A DNA stretch of 64,000 bases. Source: CAWJFP01 sp963842155 (lineage in GTDB: Bacteria; Pseudomonadota; Alphaproteobacteria; JACZXZ01). The translations under genes and the position numbers were made by a program. The stretch lies in the NCBI GenBank assembly GCA_963842155.1, contig CAWJFP010000041.1, positions 58,425 through 122,424 on the forward strand, in the 5' to 3' direction. The first letter of the stretch is position 1, and each line of letters opens with the position of its first letter. The notes under the pieces were generated by a model, which made no database searches, had not been told where the DNA came from, and was given only the letters and a program-made list of their open reading frames with translations. Positions 7,765-16,583 of the stretch are shown in pieces.

Positions 7765-8166
7765 ATGCGCGCCCGATTGATTTGCGCGCTCCTGGCGCTT
7801 GCCCTCGCCTTGCCCGCTTCCGCCGAGGAAAGCTGGATCGAGGAGCAGACCGCGCTGCTGCAGGGCCTCGACAAGGTGACGGCACGCATCTCGACGCTCG
7901 AGGTGAGGCTGGGCAAGCCCGCGCGCTTCGGCACCCTCGACATCACCTTGCGCGCCTGCCGCAAGCATCCGCCCGAGGAGCCGCCCGAGGCGGCCGCCTT
8001 CCTCGAGATCCGCGACGTGGTCCCGGACGAGCCGCCGAAGCTCATCTTCAGCGGCTGGATGTTCGCCTCGAGCCCCGCGCTCTCGGCTCTCCAGCACCCG
8101 GTCTATGACGTCTGGATGGTCGACTGCAAGAATCCGAGCAAGGCGCCCTCGGGCAAGTCCGGCTGA
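7765..8166 (+). CDS. DUF2155 domain-containing secreted protein
   Basis: 133 residues with a clear Sec signal peptide (residues 1-20, cleavage after LPASA). The mature part carries the family pattern: LGKPARFGTLDITLRACRK, then FLEIRD and IFSGWMFASSPALSALQHPVYDVWMVDC. Two cysteines (RACRK and VDCKN) probably form a disulphide. Function is unknown; the family is found next to NDUFA12, mlaD and aat in alphaproteobacteria, hinting at envelope biology. Its last 64 bases overlap the 3' end of aat on the other strand. Confidence 0.9.
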   Translation: MRARLICALLALALALPASAEESWIEEQTALLQGLDKVTARISTLEVRLGKPARFGTLDITLRACRKHPPEEPPEAAAFLEIRDVVPDEPPKLIFSGWMFASSPALSALQHPVYDVWMVDCKNPSKAPSGKSG

Positions 8167-8753
8167 AACTCGGCGCTCTTGCGCAAGGCGGCGGCGAGAC
8201 GGCGGCGATATTCCGCGCGCGACACCTCGAAGGCGCCGAACTGCCGCAGATGGCGCGTGATGAACTGCGTGTCGAGCAGCGAGTAGCCGCCGAGATTGAG
8301 CCGCGCCACCAGATGCACGAGCGCCACCTTGCTCGCGTCGGCCACGCGGCTGAACATGCTCTCGCCGAAGAAGGCGGCGTTGAGCGCCACGCCGTAGAGC
8401 CCGCCGACGAGTTCGCCCCCGAGCCAGCATTCGACCGAGTGGGCCGCGCCGAGCTCGAAGAGATCGCCATAGAGCCGCTCGATATCGTCGTTGATCCAGC
8501 TGTCCGGCCGATCGCGACGCAGCTCGGCGCAGCGCGCGATCACCTCGCGGAAGGCCGTGTCGACGCGCACCTCGAAGCTTTGCGCGCGCACCGTGCGGCG
8601 CAGCCGGCGCGGCACGTGGAACTGCTCGGGCAGGATGATGCCGCGCCATTCCGGATCGAGCCAGTAGAGCTGCCGGCTCGATCGGCTGTCCGCCATCGGA
8701 AAAATGCCGACGGCATAGGCGCGCAGCAGCAGCTCCGGCGTGAGCTCGGTCAT
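8103..8753 (-). CDS. aat: Leucyl/phenylalanyl-tRNA--protein transferase
   Basis: N-end-rule enzyme that transfers Leu or Phe from aminoacyl-tRNA to N-terminal Arg or Lys of proteins, marking them for ClpS/ClpAP degradation. The 216-residue protein shows the family hallmarks: LLLRAYAVGIFPMADSR at the N-terminus, then WINDDIERLYGDLFELGAAHSVECW, LVGGLYGVALNAAFFGESMFSR, and LLDTQFITRHLRQFGA. Length is normal for the alphaproteobacterial form. It converges on the DUF2155 gene with a 64-base overlap of coding ends. Usually accC, accB and aroQ lie next to it; here they are about 5 kb away because of an insert. Confidence 0.95.
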   Translation of the reverse strand: MTELTPELLLRAYAVGIFPMADSRSSRQLYWLDPEWRGIILPEQFHVPRRLRRTVRAQSFEVRVDTAFREVIARCAELRRDRPDSWINDDIERLYGDLFELGAAHSVECWLGGELVGGLYGVALNAAFFGESMFSRVADASKVALVHLVARLNLGGYSLLDTQFITRHLRQFGAFEVSRAEYRRRLAAALRKSAEFQPDLPEGALLGFLQSTIQTS

Positions 8754-8807
8754 GCCGGCGATTATAATGCGAAAAAAAGCGGGAAGGGAGATGAGGGAGC
8801 GGAGCGT

Positions 8808-10166
8808 TCAGCCGACAAGGACGCCGAGCAGGAGCAGCGAGAGGAGGGCGAGGATTCCCTGCAGCAGCGTTCCGGCGCCGTGCAGCGCCAAGCCCCGCGC
8901 CGGGGTGAGCCGCGCGTTCGCCGTGACCAGCCAGAAAAACCCGTCATTCAGATTCGACCCGCTCATCGCGCCGGCGCCCACGGCGACGACGGCCAGCGCC
9001 CGGCCGGTGTCGCTGGCGAGCCCGAGAGGTGCGAGGAGCGGCGCCACCATGCCGGCCGCGGTAATGGCGGCGACGAGGGAAGAGCCTTGCAGGCATTTGA
9101 CCAGCGCCGCGACGGCGAAGGGCAGCGCGAGGCCGCCGCGCCAATCGAGCAGCGGCTCGGCCAGGAGCTCGGCCATGCCCGTCTCCTGGATCAGCTTTTG
9201 CAGGGCGCCGCCCGCGCCGACCAGCAGCAGAAGATCGGCCGCGCCGGCGATGGCTTGGCCGGCCCAGCCCTGCTGCGAAAGCACCTCGGCGTCCCAGCGC
9301 CAGGTCAGCAGCAAGGCGATGCCGACTCCGACGACGAGGAGGATCGCCGGTCGCCCCAGCCCGAGCAGCAGCTCCCGCGTCGGCCCGCCGCCGAAGGGCT
9401 CGCTCGGGATCTCGCCGAGCGACTGCACCATCAGCAGCAGGACCATCGCCAGGACGGGCAGCAGGAGCGCCGCGACGACGCGCGGCGAGGCCTTTTGTTC
9501 GACGCCCGGCGGCGCAGCGGCGCGGGGTACCGGGTCGGGCATCGGCCCCTCGACGACGAGACGGCGTCCGGCCAGGCGCGCGAAGACCGCTCCTGCCGCG
9601 GCGGCGAGCGCCGCGACGGGGGCGCCGAAGGCGAGGACGCGAAACGGATCGGCGGCGAGGATGGCGGCCGCGGCGATCGGGCAAGGCGCGGGCAGCAGCA
9701 TGCCGTGGCTCGCCGACAGGCCGAGCCCCAGCGTGATCGAAGAGACCGCGTTCTCGCGCCGCGACCCCGCCGCGACGGCCTGGCGAAAAGGCATCAGCGC
9801 GGCGAAGGCGGCGGCAGGCGAGGCGGCAATACCGGCAACGAAGCCGAGTGCGGCCATCAACGCCGACATGCGTCCGCCTACGCCCCAGTCGGCGAAAACG
9901 GCGGCGAGACGCGCGGAGGCGCCGCTCCCCGCCCCGATGGCGCCGATGATCGCCGCCGCGACGATGACGAGCCCGACGGAATTGAGCGTCTCAACGAAGC
10001 CCGCGCTATAGGCGTTGCCGATCAAGCTGAGCTTCTCGTCGCAGGCAAGCCCAAAGGCCATCACCGCCAGGGTCATGGCGATGAAGGGATGGATGCGTAG
10101 CGGCCCGGACGCGATCACGACGGCGAGCACGGCGAGCAGCAGATAGGCGGCGAAATCGACGGGCAT
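8808..10166 (-). CDS. GntP-family (gluconate/organic acid:H+ symporter-like) permease
   Basis: Inner-membrane permease of 452 residues with about 12-14 hydrophobic segments. The HPFIAMTLAVMAFGLA segment near the N-terminus and KCLQGSSLVAAITAAGMVAPLL near residues 350-370 are GntP signatures, as is GSNLNDGFFW near the C-terminus. Members import gluconate, fructuronate, serine or related hydroxyacids. It is divergent from the secreted GH5 glycosidase, so both may serve use of an exogenous carbohydrate or sugar acid; this is contextual inference. It lies inside the block normally occupied by aat-accC. Confidence 0.85.
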   Translation of the reverse strand: MPVDFAAYLLLAVLAVVIASGPLRIHPFIAMTLAVMAFGLACDEKLSLIGNAYSAGFVETLNSVGLVIVAAAIIGAIGAGSGASARLAAVFADWGVGGRMSALMAALGFVAGIAASPAAAFAALMPFRQAVAAGSRRENAVSSITLGLGLSASHGMLLPAPCPIAAAAILAADPFRVLAFGAPVAALAAAAGAVFARLAGRRLVVEGPMPDPVPRAAAPPGVEQKASPRVVAALLLPVLAMVLLLMVQSLGEIPSEPFGGGPTRELLLGLGRPAILLVVGVGIALLLTWRWDAEVLSQQGWAGQAIAGAADLLLLVGAGGALQKLIQETGMAELLAEPLLDWRGGLALPFAVAALVKCLQGSSLVAAITAAGMVAPLLAPLGLASDTGRALAVVAVGAGAMSGSNLNDGFFWLVTANARLTPARGLALHGAGTLLQGILALLSLLLLGVLVG

Positions 10167-10290
10167 GGGGGAAGCCGGCTGCGGTAACAGAACGGTAAGC
10201 GAAAAGAGGCGGGCGCGGAGAATTGAGCCCTAACCGCGGCGCGAAAGGGTGTCAAGCGCGGCGGCAGCGATATACGCGGCGCTCTAATCG

Positions 10291-10339
10291 CAATATCGGA
10301 CAAGGAGCGATTGCCCGGCATCTGCGTCTGCCGATATTG
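10291..10339. promoter_or_regulatory. Inverted repeat in the divergent GntP/GH5 promoter region
   Basis: caatatcgg at 10291-10299 is repeated as its reverse complement ccgatattg at 10331-10339, 31 bases apart. It lies just upstream of the GH5 start and between divergent genes, so it could be a two-site operator or a hairpin. No regulator gene is adjacent. Confidence 0.3.
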
Positions 10340-10347
10340 TCGCCGCG

Positions 10348-11688
10348 ATGACAGCCCCGCGCCAGTCGCCCACTCGGAATTCGCCCGGAAGCTTCTTCCG
10401 GCAGCCTGCGGCCCCTCGCCGCGCGCTGCTCGCTTTCTTTTTTCGGATATCGGCGCTCGCCTGGTTGCTGCTTGCTGCGCTGCCGACGCTCGCCGCCGAG
10501 GCTGCCGATCCAGCCTCCGCTCCGCCCGGCTTCATCCATGTCGAGGGCAAGGGCTTCGTCGCGCCGGACGGGCGGCCCTTCATCCCCAGGGGCATCGGGC
10601 TCGGCAATTGGCTGATGCCCGAAGGCTATATGTTCAAGTTCCATCACGCGCTCTCGCCGCGCCAGATCGACGCCGGCGTCGCGCGGGTGCTGGGCAGCGA
10701 GGGCGCCGCCGTCTTCTGGCAGCGCTTCCGCGACAGCTATGTCGCCGAGGAGGATATCCGTTTCATCAAGTCGGCCGGCTTCAACCTGGTGCGCGTGCCG
10801 CTGCATTACGCGCTCTTCCTCGATGGGGCGGAGGCGGCGCGCTTCGAGGGGCCGGGCTACGCTTTGCTCGACCGCGTGATCGCCTGGAGCCATGAAGCGG
10901 GCTTGCGCGTGATCCTCGATCTCCATGCGGGCCCCGGCGGGCAGACGGGCGTCAACCACGACGACGGCACAGGCTATCCGCTCATGCTCTATCTGCCGCG
11001 CTATCGCGCGCTCACCGTGGCGCTTTGGCGCCATCTCGCCGAGCGCTACCGCGACGAGCCCGCGGTGCTCGGCTACGACCTGCTCAACGAGCCGATCTCG
11101 CCCTATCACGACATCGATTATCTCAACGTCAGGCTCGAGCCGCTCTATCGCCAGATCGCCGCCGCCATCCGCGCGGTCGACCCCCATCACGTGATCTTCA
11201 TCGCCGCGCCGCAATGGAGCACGAATTTCTCGCCCTTCGGCCCGCCCTTCCTCTCCAATGTCGCCTACACCTATCACAAGTTCTGGTGCAGCACGCGGCT
11301 CGACGCCATCCAGGAATATCTCAATTTCAGCAACCGCTATAACGTGCCGATCTTCCTGGGTGAGACCGGCGAGCTCAGCGATGAATGGAACGCCGCCTTC
11401 CGGCGGCTCAACGAGGCGCACAATATCGGCTGGTCGTTCTGGACCTACAAGAACCTCGACACGAGCTCGACCGTGGTGTCGGTGAAGCGCCCGCCGGGAT
11501 GGGACGCCGTCATCGCCTTCGCCGACGGGACGGCGGGGCCCGACGAGAGCCCGCCCTCGCGCAAGCAAGCGGCGGCGGCCCTCGCGGCCTATCTCGACGA
11601 TATCCGCATCGAGAACGCCAACATCAATTGGAGCTATCTCGCTTCGCTCGGCTTGGGGCCGAAGATCGGCCTCGGGCCGAAGCAATAG
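10348..11688 (+). CDS. Secreted glycoside hydrolase family 5 (cellulase-like) protein
   Basis: 446 residues. A long basic N-terminus and hydrophobic stretch (residues about 26-50, ending TLAAEA) form a signal peptide or signal anchor. The TIM-barrel catalytic domain follows, with FIPRGIGLGNWL, GFNLVRVPLHY, VILDLHAGPGGQ, the acid/base glutamate in LLNEPIS (E248) and the nucleophile in FLGETGE (E339). The aromatic WSFWTYKN is the usual last strand. GH5 enzymes cleave beta-linked glucans or mannans by a retaining mechanism; the exact substrate is not readable. It is divergent from the GntP permease. Confidence 0.9.
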   Translation: MTAPRQSPTRNSPGSFFRQPAAPRRALLAFFFRISALAWLLLAALPTLAAEAADPASAPPGFIHVEGKGFVAPDGRPFIPRGIGLGNWLMPEGYMFKFHHALSPRQIDAGVARVLGSEGAAVFWQRFRDSYVAEEDIRFIKSAGFNLVRVPLHYALFLDGAEAARFEGPGYALLDRVIAWSHEAGLRVILDLHAGPGGQTGVNHDDGTGYPLMLYLPRYRALTVALWRHLAERYRDEPAVLGYDLLNEPISPYHDIDYLNVRLEPLYRQIAAAIRAVDPHHVIFIAAPQWSTNFSPFGPPFLSNVAYTYHKFWCSTRLDAIQEYLNFSNRYNVPIFLGETGELSDEWNAAFRRLNEAHNIGWSFWTYKNLDTSSTVVSVKRPPGWDAVIAFADGTAGPDESPPSRKQAAAALAAYLDDIRIENANINWSYLASLGLGPKIGLGPKQ

Positions 11689-11710
11689 GGCGCAGTCCCG
11701 TTGCCTCCCC

Positions 11711-13617
11711 TCAAAACCTGAACATCTCCATCAGGTCCCCGATCGCGGGGCCGTTCTTTGGCGCATAGGGGTTGCGCGAATCGGCGACCGGGTTCGGCAG
11801 GTTGTCGCGGCTGCGCGGGCTGAGCGGCGCCATGCCCCAGTTGCGCTCGATGAATTTCAGGATCGAGACATGGTCGGCGTAACCATGGGCGACCCGTCCG
11901 CCCTCGGCGAAGGGCGAGACGGCGATGAGCGGCACGCGCGTGCCGTCGCCGAAGAAATCGAGCGGCTGGACATAGCCCGAATCCCAATAGCCGCCGCCCT
12001 CGTCGAAGGTGACGAGGATGGCCGTGCCCGCCCAGAGCTCGGGCTTGCCCTCGACCGCCGTCACCAGCTTGGCCACGAAGGATTCGAAAAGACCGAGCTT
12101 GGAGGAGGCCGGATGGCCGTCATTGAGGCCGCTCGGCTTGACGAAGGCGACGGCGGGCAGCGCATCGCGCGCGATGTCGTCATAAAGGCGGGAGAGGTCG
12201 CCGATATGCTCGGCGCGCCGCGCGGCGCTTGCCATGATCGAGGCCGTATATTGCAGGAAATTGCAGATGTTGCAGTAGAGCGCGCTGCGCGGATCCTTGA
12301 GATAGGCGTCCCAGCCCTCGCCGTAATAGCGGAAGGAGACGCCCTTCTCGATGCAGCGCGTCGCCGATGGTGCGCAGGCTCGAGGGCGGCACCGTGAAGG
12401 GATTGGCCGTGGCAGGCGCGCCGCCGCCGAGATAGCCCGGATCGTAATTATTGACGAGATAGTAATGGCCGGGCGCGCAATTGGGGCGCGGCCGCGCGGG
12501 CAGCGCTGCCAGATAGGCCAGGATCGGCGCCACGCCCGGCTGCGTCGCGTCGGCGCAGGCGACGTAGGAGCCGCCGCTATAGCCGTCCTGCTTGTAATAA
12601 TTATTGGTGCCCGGCTGCGGGTCGGGGTCCTCGATCTGGTTCGCGGGCGGCGTCGCGGCTTTGCCATGGCCGTCGCTGAACCAGATCATGTCGCCGCTGC
12701 CGAGCATGATATGGTTGGCGCCGGTGCCGCCATTCACCGCCTGATGGTAATTGTCGCCGAGCGCGAAGCGGTCGGCCAGCGCCTTGAGATAGGGCAGGTC
12801 GCCGCGCGCGACATTGTAGAATCCCATCGCGGTCGAGCCCTCGCCGGTGCTTTGCTCGGTGAAATGGGCGCGGCGCCGCTTCCCGTTGCTGCCGGCGCCG
12901 ACCGTCACCTCGACCCAGGGAAAGAGATCCATGCGGCAGCCGCTGGGGTTGGTTGCGTCGGCCGCGGCCGCGCTGCAATCCATCTGCTGCCACATCTGGA
13001 AGAAGCGGTGCACCGGGCTCGCCGCATAGGCGTCATAGGGGATCGCCGGGCGTAAGCTGGTAGGGCCCGTTGGGCAGCGCCGAGGCATTGGGAAGCCTTC
13101 TGTCGATCGCATGTCGCGGCAGGCCCGTGGCCCCGCTGAGCAGGAGCGGCAGATCGGCCGGCAGGATGCCGTTGTCGAGCGCCGCCGCCTCGGCGAGCGT
13201 GCGAAAGGGTGGCACGTTGCCGTCGCCCGCGGCCTCGGGCGCGCCGTCGGTCATGGCCGGCGGCAGGATGGCGTAGGGCTCCTTATGCGCGGGCGCGGAT
13301 TCGTAGCGCTCGGTCACCTCGGCGCGATATTGCAACGCCGCGGCGAAGGTGGGGCCGGGCGAGCCGTCTTCCTTGACGATGCCCTCGGAGAGCAGGTTGC
13401 GCACCGTCTGGCCCGGCCGCGGCTGGTAGGTCGCGAAGAGATGATCGAAGCTGCGGTTTTCGCCGATGATGACGATGACATGCTTGATCGGCGTCGCGGT
13501 CGCCGCGTCCTCGGGCTGCAAGGGCGCCGCATGCGCCGCCGCCGCGAGGGCAAGGGCGACGGCCGGCGACGCGCGCAAGGCCCTGAGCCAGGGATTCGTC
13601 CGAGGGGCTTTTTGCAT
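11711..13617 (-). pseudogene. Secreted phosphoesterase (AcpA/phospholipase C-type), two frameshifts
   Basis: The product would be an alkaline-phosphatase-fold phosphoesterase (acid phosphatase or phospholipase C type), exported through a signal peptide after ATG 13617. Three consecutive frames together give a continuous family member. Frame one has the metal-binding IGENRSFDHLFATY and reads to about 13050. Frame two resumes at PYDAYAASPVHRFFQMWQQ and reads to about 12354. Frame three resumes at KGVSFRYYGEGWDAYL and contains the metal motif FDEGGGYWDSG and DHVSILKFIERNW. Each break is repaired by removing one base (a G in ccggg at 13046-13050; one base near 12353). It is either a decaying gene or has sequence errors. 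Confidence 0.85.
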
Positions 13618-13720
13618 TGCGGCACCTCGATCCGGCAAAGCGAGACGCGGCGAGCGGCGTCTCCGTCGGAAAATGCTACTCCAGCCGCATGGCGCTTTCG
13701 TGAAGCGGCGCCCGAGGACG

Positions 13721-15064
13721 CTACCGCGTGATTCCGACGAAGCGCTCGAGCCAATGGATGTCGTAGGCGCCGTTGATGAAGTCGTTGTTGGTCACCAGGC
13801 GGCGATGGAGCGGGATCGTGGTGTCGATCCCGCCGATGACATATTCGTCGAGCGCGCGCTTCAAGCGCAGCAGGCATTCGTTGCGCGTCTGGCCGTGCAC
13901 GATCAGCTTGGCGACCAGGCTGTCGTAATAGGGCGGCACGACATAGCCCGTATAAAGCCCCGAATCGATCCTCACGCCGAGGCCGCCCGGCACATGATAG
14001 TCGGCGACGCGCCCGGGCGAGGGGGTGAAGGTCTCCGGGTTCTCGGCGTTGATGCGGCATTCGATGGCATGGCCCGAGAGCCTGATCTCCGCCTGCTCGA
14101 GCTCGAGCGGCGCGCCCGCCCCGATGCGGATCTGCTCGCGCACCAGGTCGATGCCGCTCACCATCTCCGTGACCGGGTGCTCGACCTGCAGCCGCGTGTT
14201 CATCTCGATGAAATAGAACTGCCCGTCCTCGTAGAGATATTCCATCGTGCCGAGGTTGCGGTAGCCGAGCTCCGCCAGCGCCTCGCAGGAGACGCGGCCG
14301 ATATGCGCGCGCGCCTCCGCGTTGAGCGCGGGCGAGGGCGCCTCCTCGAGGAGCTTCTGGTGGCTGCGCTGCAGCGAGCAGTCGCGCTCGCCGACATGGA
14401 GCACCTTGCCTTTGCCGTCGGCGATGATCTGCACCTCGATATGCCGGGGATGGGAGAGATATTTCTCGAGATAGAGCGTCTGGTCGCCGAAGGCGGCGAG
14501 CGCCTCGGCGCGCGCCAGGCGGAAGGCCTCGCCCAGATGCTTGGGCGAATCGGCGACCTTCATGCCCTTGCCGCCGCCGCCGCCCGACGCCTTGATCAGC
14601 ACGGGATAAGTGATGCGCTGCGCCACCTCGAGCGCCTCGTCCGCGTCGCGCAAGGGTCCCGCCGAGCCCGGCACCACCGGCACGCCGAGGCCTTGGAGCG
14701 CCGCCTTGGCGCGCATCTTGTCGCCCATCAGGGCGATATGCGCAGGCGCCGGACCGATGAAGGTGATGCCGTGCTCCTCGACGATCTCCGCGAACTTGGC
14801 GTTCTCCGAAAGGAAGCCGTAGCCGGGATGGATGGCGTCGGAATTGGTGATGGTGGCGGCGGAGATGATGGCGGGGATGTTGAGATAGCTCTCGCGCGCG
14901 GACGGCGGGCCGATGCAGACGCTCTCGTCGGCGAGCCGCACATGCATGGCGTCGGCGTCGGCGGTCGAATGCACCGCGACCGTGGAAATGCCCATCTCCT
15001 TGCAGGCGCGCTGGATGCGGAGCGCGATCTCGCCTCGGTTCGCGATGAGCACCTTCTCGAACAT
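13721..15064 (-). CDS. accC: Acetyl-CoA carboxylase, biotin carboxylase subunit
   Basis: ATP-dependent biotin carboxylase, the first half-reaction of malonyl-CoA formation for fatty acid synthesis. 447 residues, the usual length, from ATG 15064. The N-terminal domain starts MFEKVLIANRGEIALRI; the ATP-grasp domain has the glycine loop KASGGGGGKGMK, the HIEVQI segment and EMNTRLQVEHPVTE with catalytic residues; SGHAIECRINAE is in the C-terminal domain. It follows accB by 20 bases in the order aroQ-accB-accC, the classical alphaproteobacterial arrangement. Confidence 0.97.
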   Translation of the reverse strand: MFEKVLIANRGEIALRIQRACKEMGISTVAVHSTADADAMHVRLADESVCIGPPSARESYLNIPAIISAATITNSDAIHPGYGFLSENAKFAEIVEEHGITFIGPAPAHIALMGDKMRAKAALQGLGVPVVPGSAGPLRDADEALEVAQRITYPVLIKASGGGGGKGMKVADSPKHLGEAFRLARAEALAAFGDQTLYLEKYLSHPRHIEVQIIADGKGKVLHVGERDCSLQRSHQKLLEEAPSPALNAEARAHIGRVSCEALAELGYRNLGTMEYLYEDGQFYFIEMNTRLQVEHPVTEMVSGIDLVREQIRIGAGAPLELEQAEIRLSGHAIECRINAENPETFTPSPGRVADYHVPGGLGVRIDSGLYTGYVVPPYYDSLVAKLIVHGQTRNECLLRLKRALDEYVIGGIDTTIPLHRRLVTNNDFINGAYDIHWLERFVGITR

Positions 15065-15084
15065 GCGGTCGAGCCTGATCGGCG

Positions 15085-15540
15085 CTATTCGAGGATCATC
15101 AGCGCGGCGCCGTACTCGACGGGCGCGCCGTTCTCGACCAGCACGCGGAGGATGCGGCCGGCGCGCGGCGCCGTCACCGGGTTCATCACCTTCATCGCCT
15201 CGAGCACGAGGAGGATCTGGCCCTGCTTCACCTGGTCGCCCGGATTGACGAAATGCGGCGCGCCCGGCTCGGGCTGCAGATAGACGGTGCCGACCATGGG
15301 CGAGACCACGGCGCCGGGATGGCTCGCGTCGAATGCCGGCTCGGAAACGCTCTCGGCCTGCGACGCCGCGACGGCAGCGGCCGCGGCTGGCGCGGTTGCG
15401 GCGGGCGATGCGGCGCCCGGCTGGCGCGCCACGCGGATGCGCCAATCCTCCGCCTGATATTCGAGCTCGGTGAGCCCCGTCTCGTCGAGCAGCTCGGCGA
15501 GCCGGCGCACCAGCTCGGCGTCGATCTCGGCCTTCGCCAT
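15085..15540 (-). CDS. accB: Acetyl-CoA carboxylase, biotin carboxyl carrier protein
   Basis: BCCP of acetyl-CoA carboxylase, 151 residues. The N-terminal helical part is followed by an Ala/Pro-rich linker (about residues 40-65) and a C-terminal biotinyl domain with the lysine attachment motif LEAMKVMNPV. Start ATG 15540 overlaps the aroQ stop by one base (TGATG), so it is translationally coupled. It works with AccC directly downstream and the carboxyltransferase AccAD, which is not in the window. Confidence 0.96.
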   Translation of the reverse strand: MAKAEIDAELVRRLAELLDETGLTELEYQAEDWRIRVARQPGAASPAATAPAAAAAVAASQAESVSEPAFDASHPGAVVSPMVGTVYLQPEPGAPHFVNPGDQVKQGQILLVLEAMKVMNPVTAPRAGRILRVLVENGAPVEYGAALMILE

Positions 15541-15992
15541 CAGACGGCGCCCACCGGGCGGGCGAGTTTCGCCATCGCATGCAGCGCGAGCAGATAGCCC
15601 TGCGCGCCGAAGCCGCAGATGATGCCGCGCGCCGCGCGCGAGACATAGGAATGATGGCGGAACTCCTCGCGCTGGAAAATGTTGCTCAAATGCACCTCGA
15701 TGATCGGCATGTCGACCGCCCGGAGCGCGTCGAGGATGGCGATCGAGGTGTGGGTATAGGCGCCGGCATTGACGATGAGCCCGGAATAGCGGCCGCGCGC
15801 CTCCTGGATCCACTCGACCAGCTCGCCCTCGTGGTTGGATTGGCGGAACTCGAGGTCGAGCCCCAGCTCGCGCGCCTGCACGCGGGCCGCCGTCTCGATG
15901 TCGGCCAGCGTCTCGCGGCCATAGACCTCGATCTCGCGCTTGCCCAGAAGATTGAGGTTCGGCCCGTTCAGGACCAGCACCTTCAAGGTCAT
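15540..15992 (-). CDS. aroQ: Type II 3-dehydroquinate dehydratase
   Basis: Third enzyme of the shikimate pathway: dehydrates 3-dehydroquinate to 3-dehydroshikimate. 150 residues, the normal type II length, forming dodecamers. Visible motifs are LNGPNLNLLGKRE at the N-terminus, the catalytic-loop tyrosine in EVYGRETL, FRQSNHEGELVEWI, VNAGAYTHTSIAILDAL and IEVHLSNIFQREEFRHHS with the catalytic histidine. It is the first gene of the aroQ-accB-accC operon; the promoter would lie in 15993-16200. Confidence 0.97.
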   Translation of the reverse strand: MTLKVLVLNGPNLNLLGKREIEVYGRETLADIETAARVQARELGLDLEFRQSNHEGELVEWIQEARGRYSGLIVNAGAYTHTSIAILDALRAVDMPIIEVHLSNIFQREEFRHHSYVSRAARGIICGFGAQGYLLALHAMAKLARPVGAV

Positions 15993-16252
15993 TTCAGCGG
16001 TCCCGTCATGGCATCACAGTTCCTGCCGGCTCGCCCGCCGCGCCGCCGGATTGGGCCGGCTTGAGGCCGGGAGGCCGGCAGAAACCTTGGGCCCGGTTAT
16101 AACATGGCGCAAGGCCGGCGCAAACGAGCGCTCCGGCCGGGTGTTCCTCATCCGGTCGCATGATCGCATGAGTAAATTCCGAGGGTTCCTCCACCACCTT
16201 GCAAAATGCCATCAAGGCGATGGCCGGAACGCGCGCAGGGGGAGGAACGACA

Positions 16253-16441
16253 ATGATGGAAGCTTCCTATCTCATCGAGCTCAACATCCGACATTATCGG
16301 GAACTGCTGAACCGCGACGGCCTGACGGAAGGGCAGCGGTCGCAGGTCATGAAGCTGCTCGCCGACGCGCAGATGAAATTGCTCCTTGCCGTCGAGGAAG
16401 AATCGGAGCGCGGGCGCGAAGGCGGCCTCTGCGCCGACTGA
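16253..16441 (+). CDS. Small protein of unknown function (62 aa)
   Basis: I chose ATG 16253 because ggagga (16241-16246) is correctly placed; a second ATG follows immediately at 16256. The protein is acidic and mostly helical: a conserved-looking N-terminal part (YLIELNIRHYRELLNRDGL), then SQVMKLLADAQMKLLLAVEEE. No membrane segment or cysteine pair. Small proteins of this type are scattered in alphaproteobacterial genomes and often linked to stress response, but I cannot assign a function. Not co-directional with aroQ; probably a monocistronic unit. Confidence 0.7.
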   Translation: MMEASYLIELNIRHYRELLNRDGLTEGQRSQVMKLLADAQMKLLLAVEEESERGREGGLCAD

Positions 16442-16583
16442 CGGCCGCCACTCATGAGCCGTTTTTTCCCGCTTTGAATTCTTTGCCGCGTCTTCGTCCG
16501 TGATATAACGAGCTTGGGAATTTCCCGCCGCCATGCCGCGATGCCGGCGGTATATTGTAGTAGATGAAATCGAGCGCCTGCGC

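Noticed and set aside
14025..15283. Long plus-strand open frame antisense to accC and accB
   Set aside because: It mirrors the real genes: third-position GC bias creates open antisense frames. The translated product has no family character, while accC and accB are complete on the minus strand.
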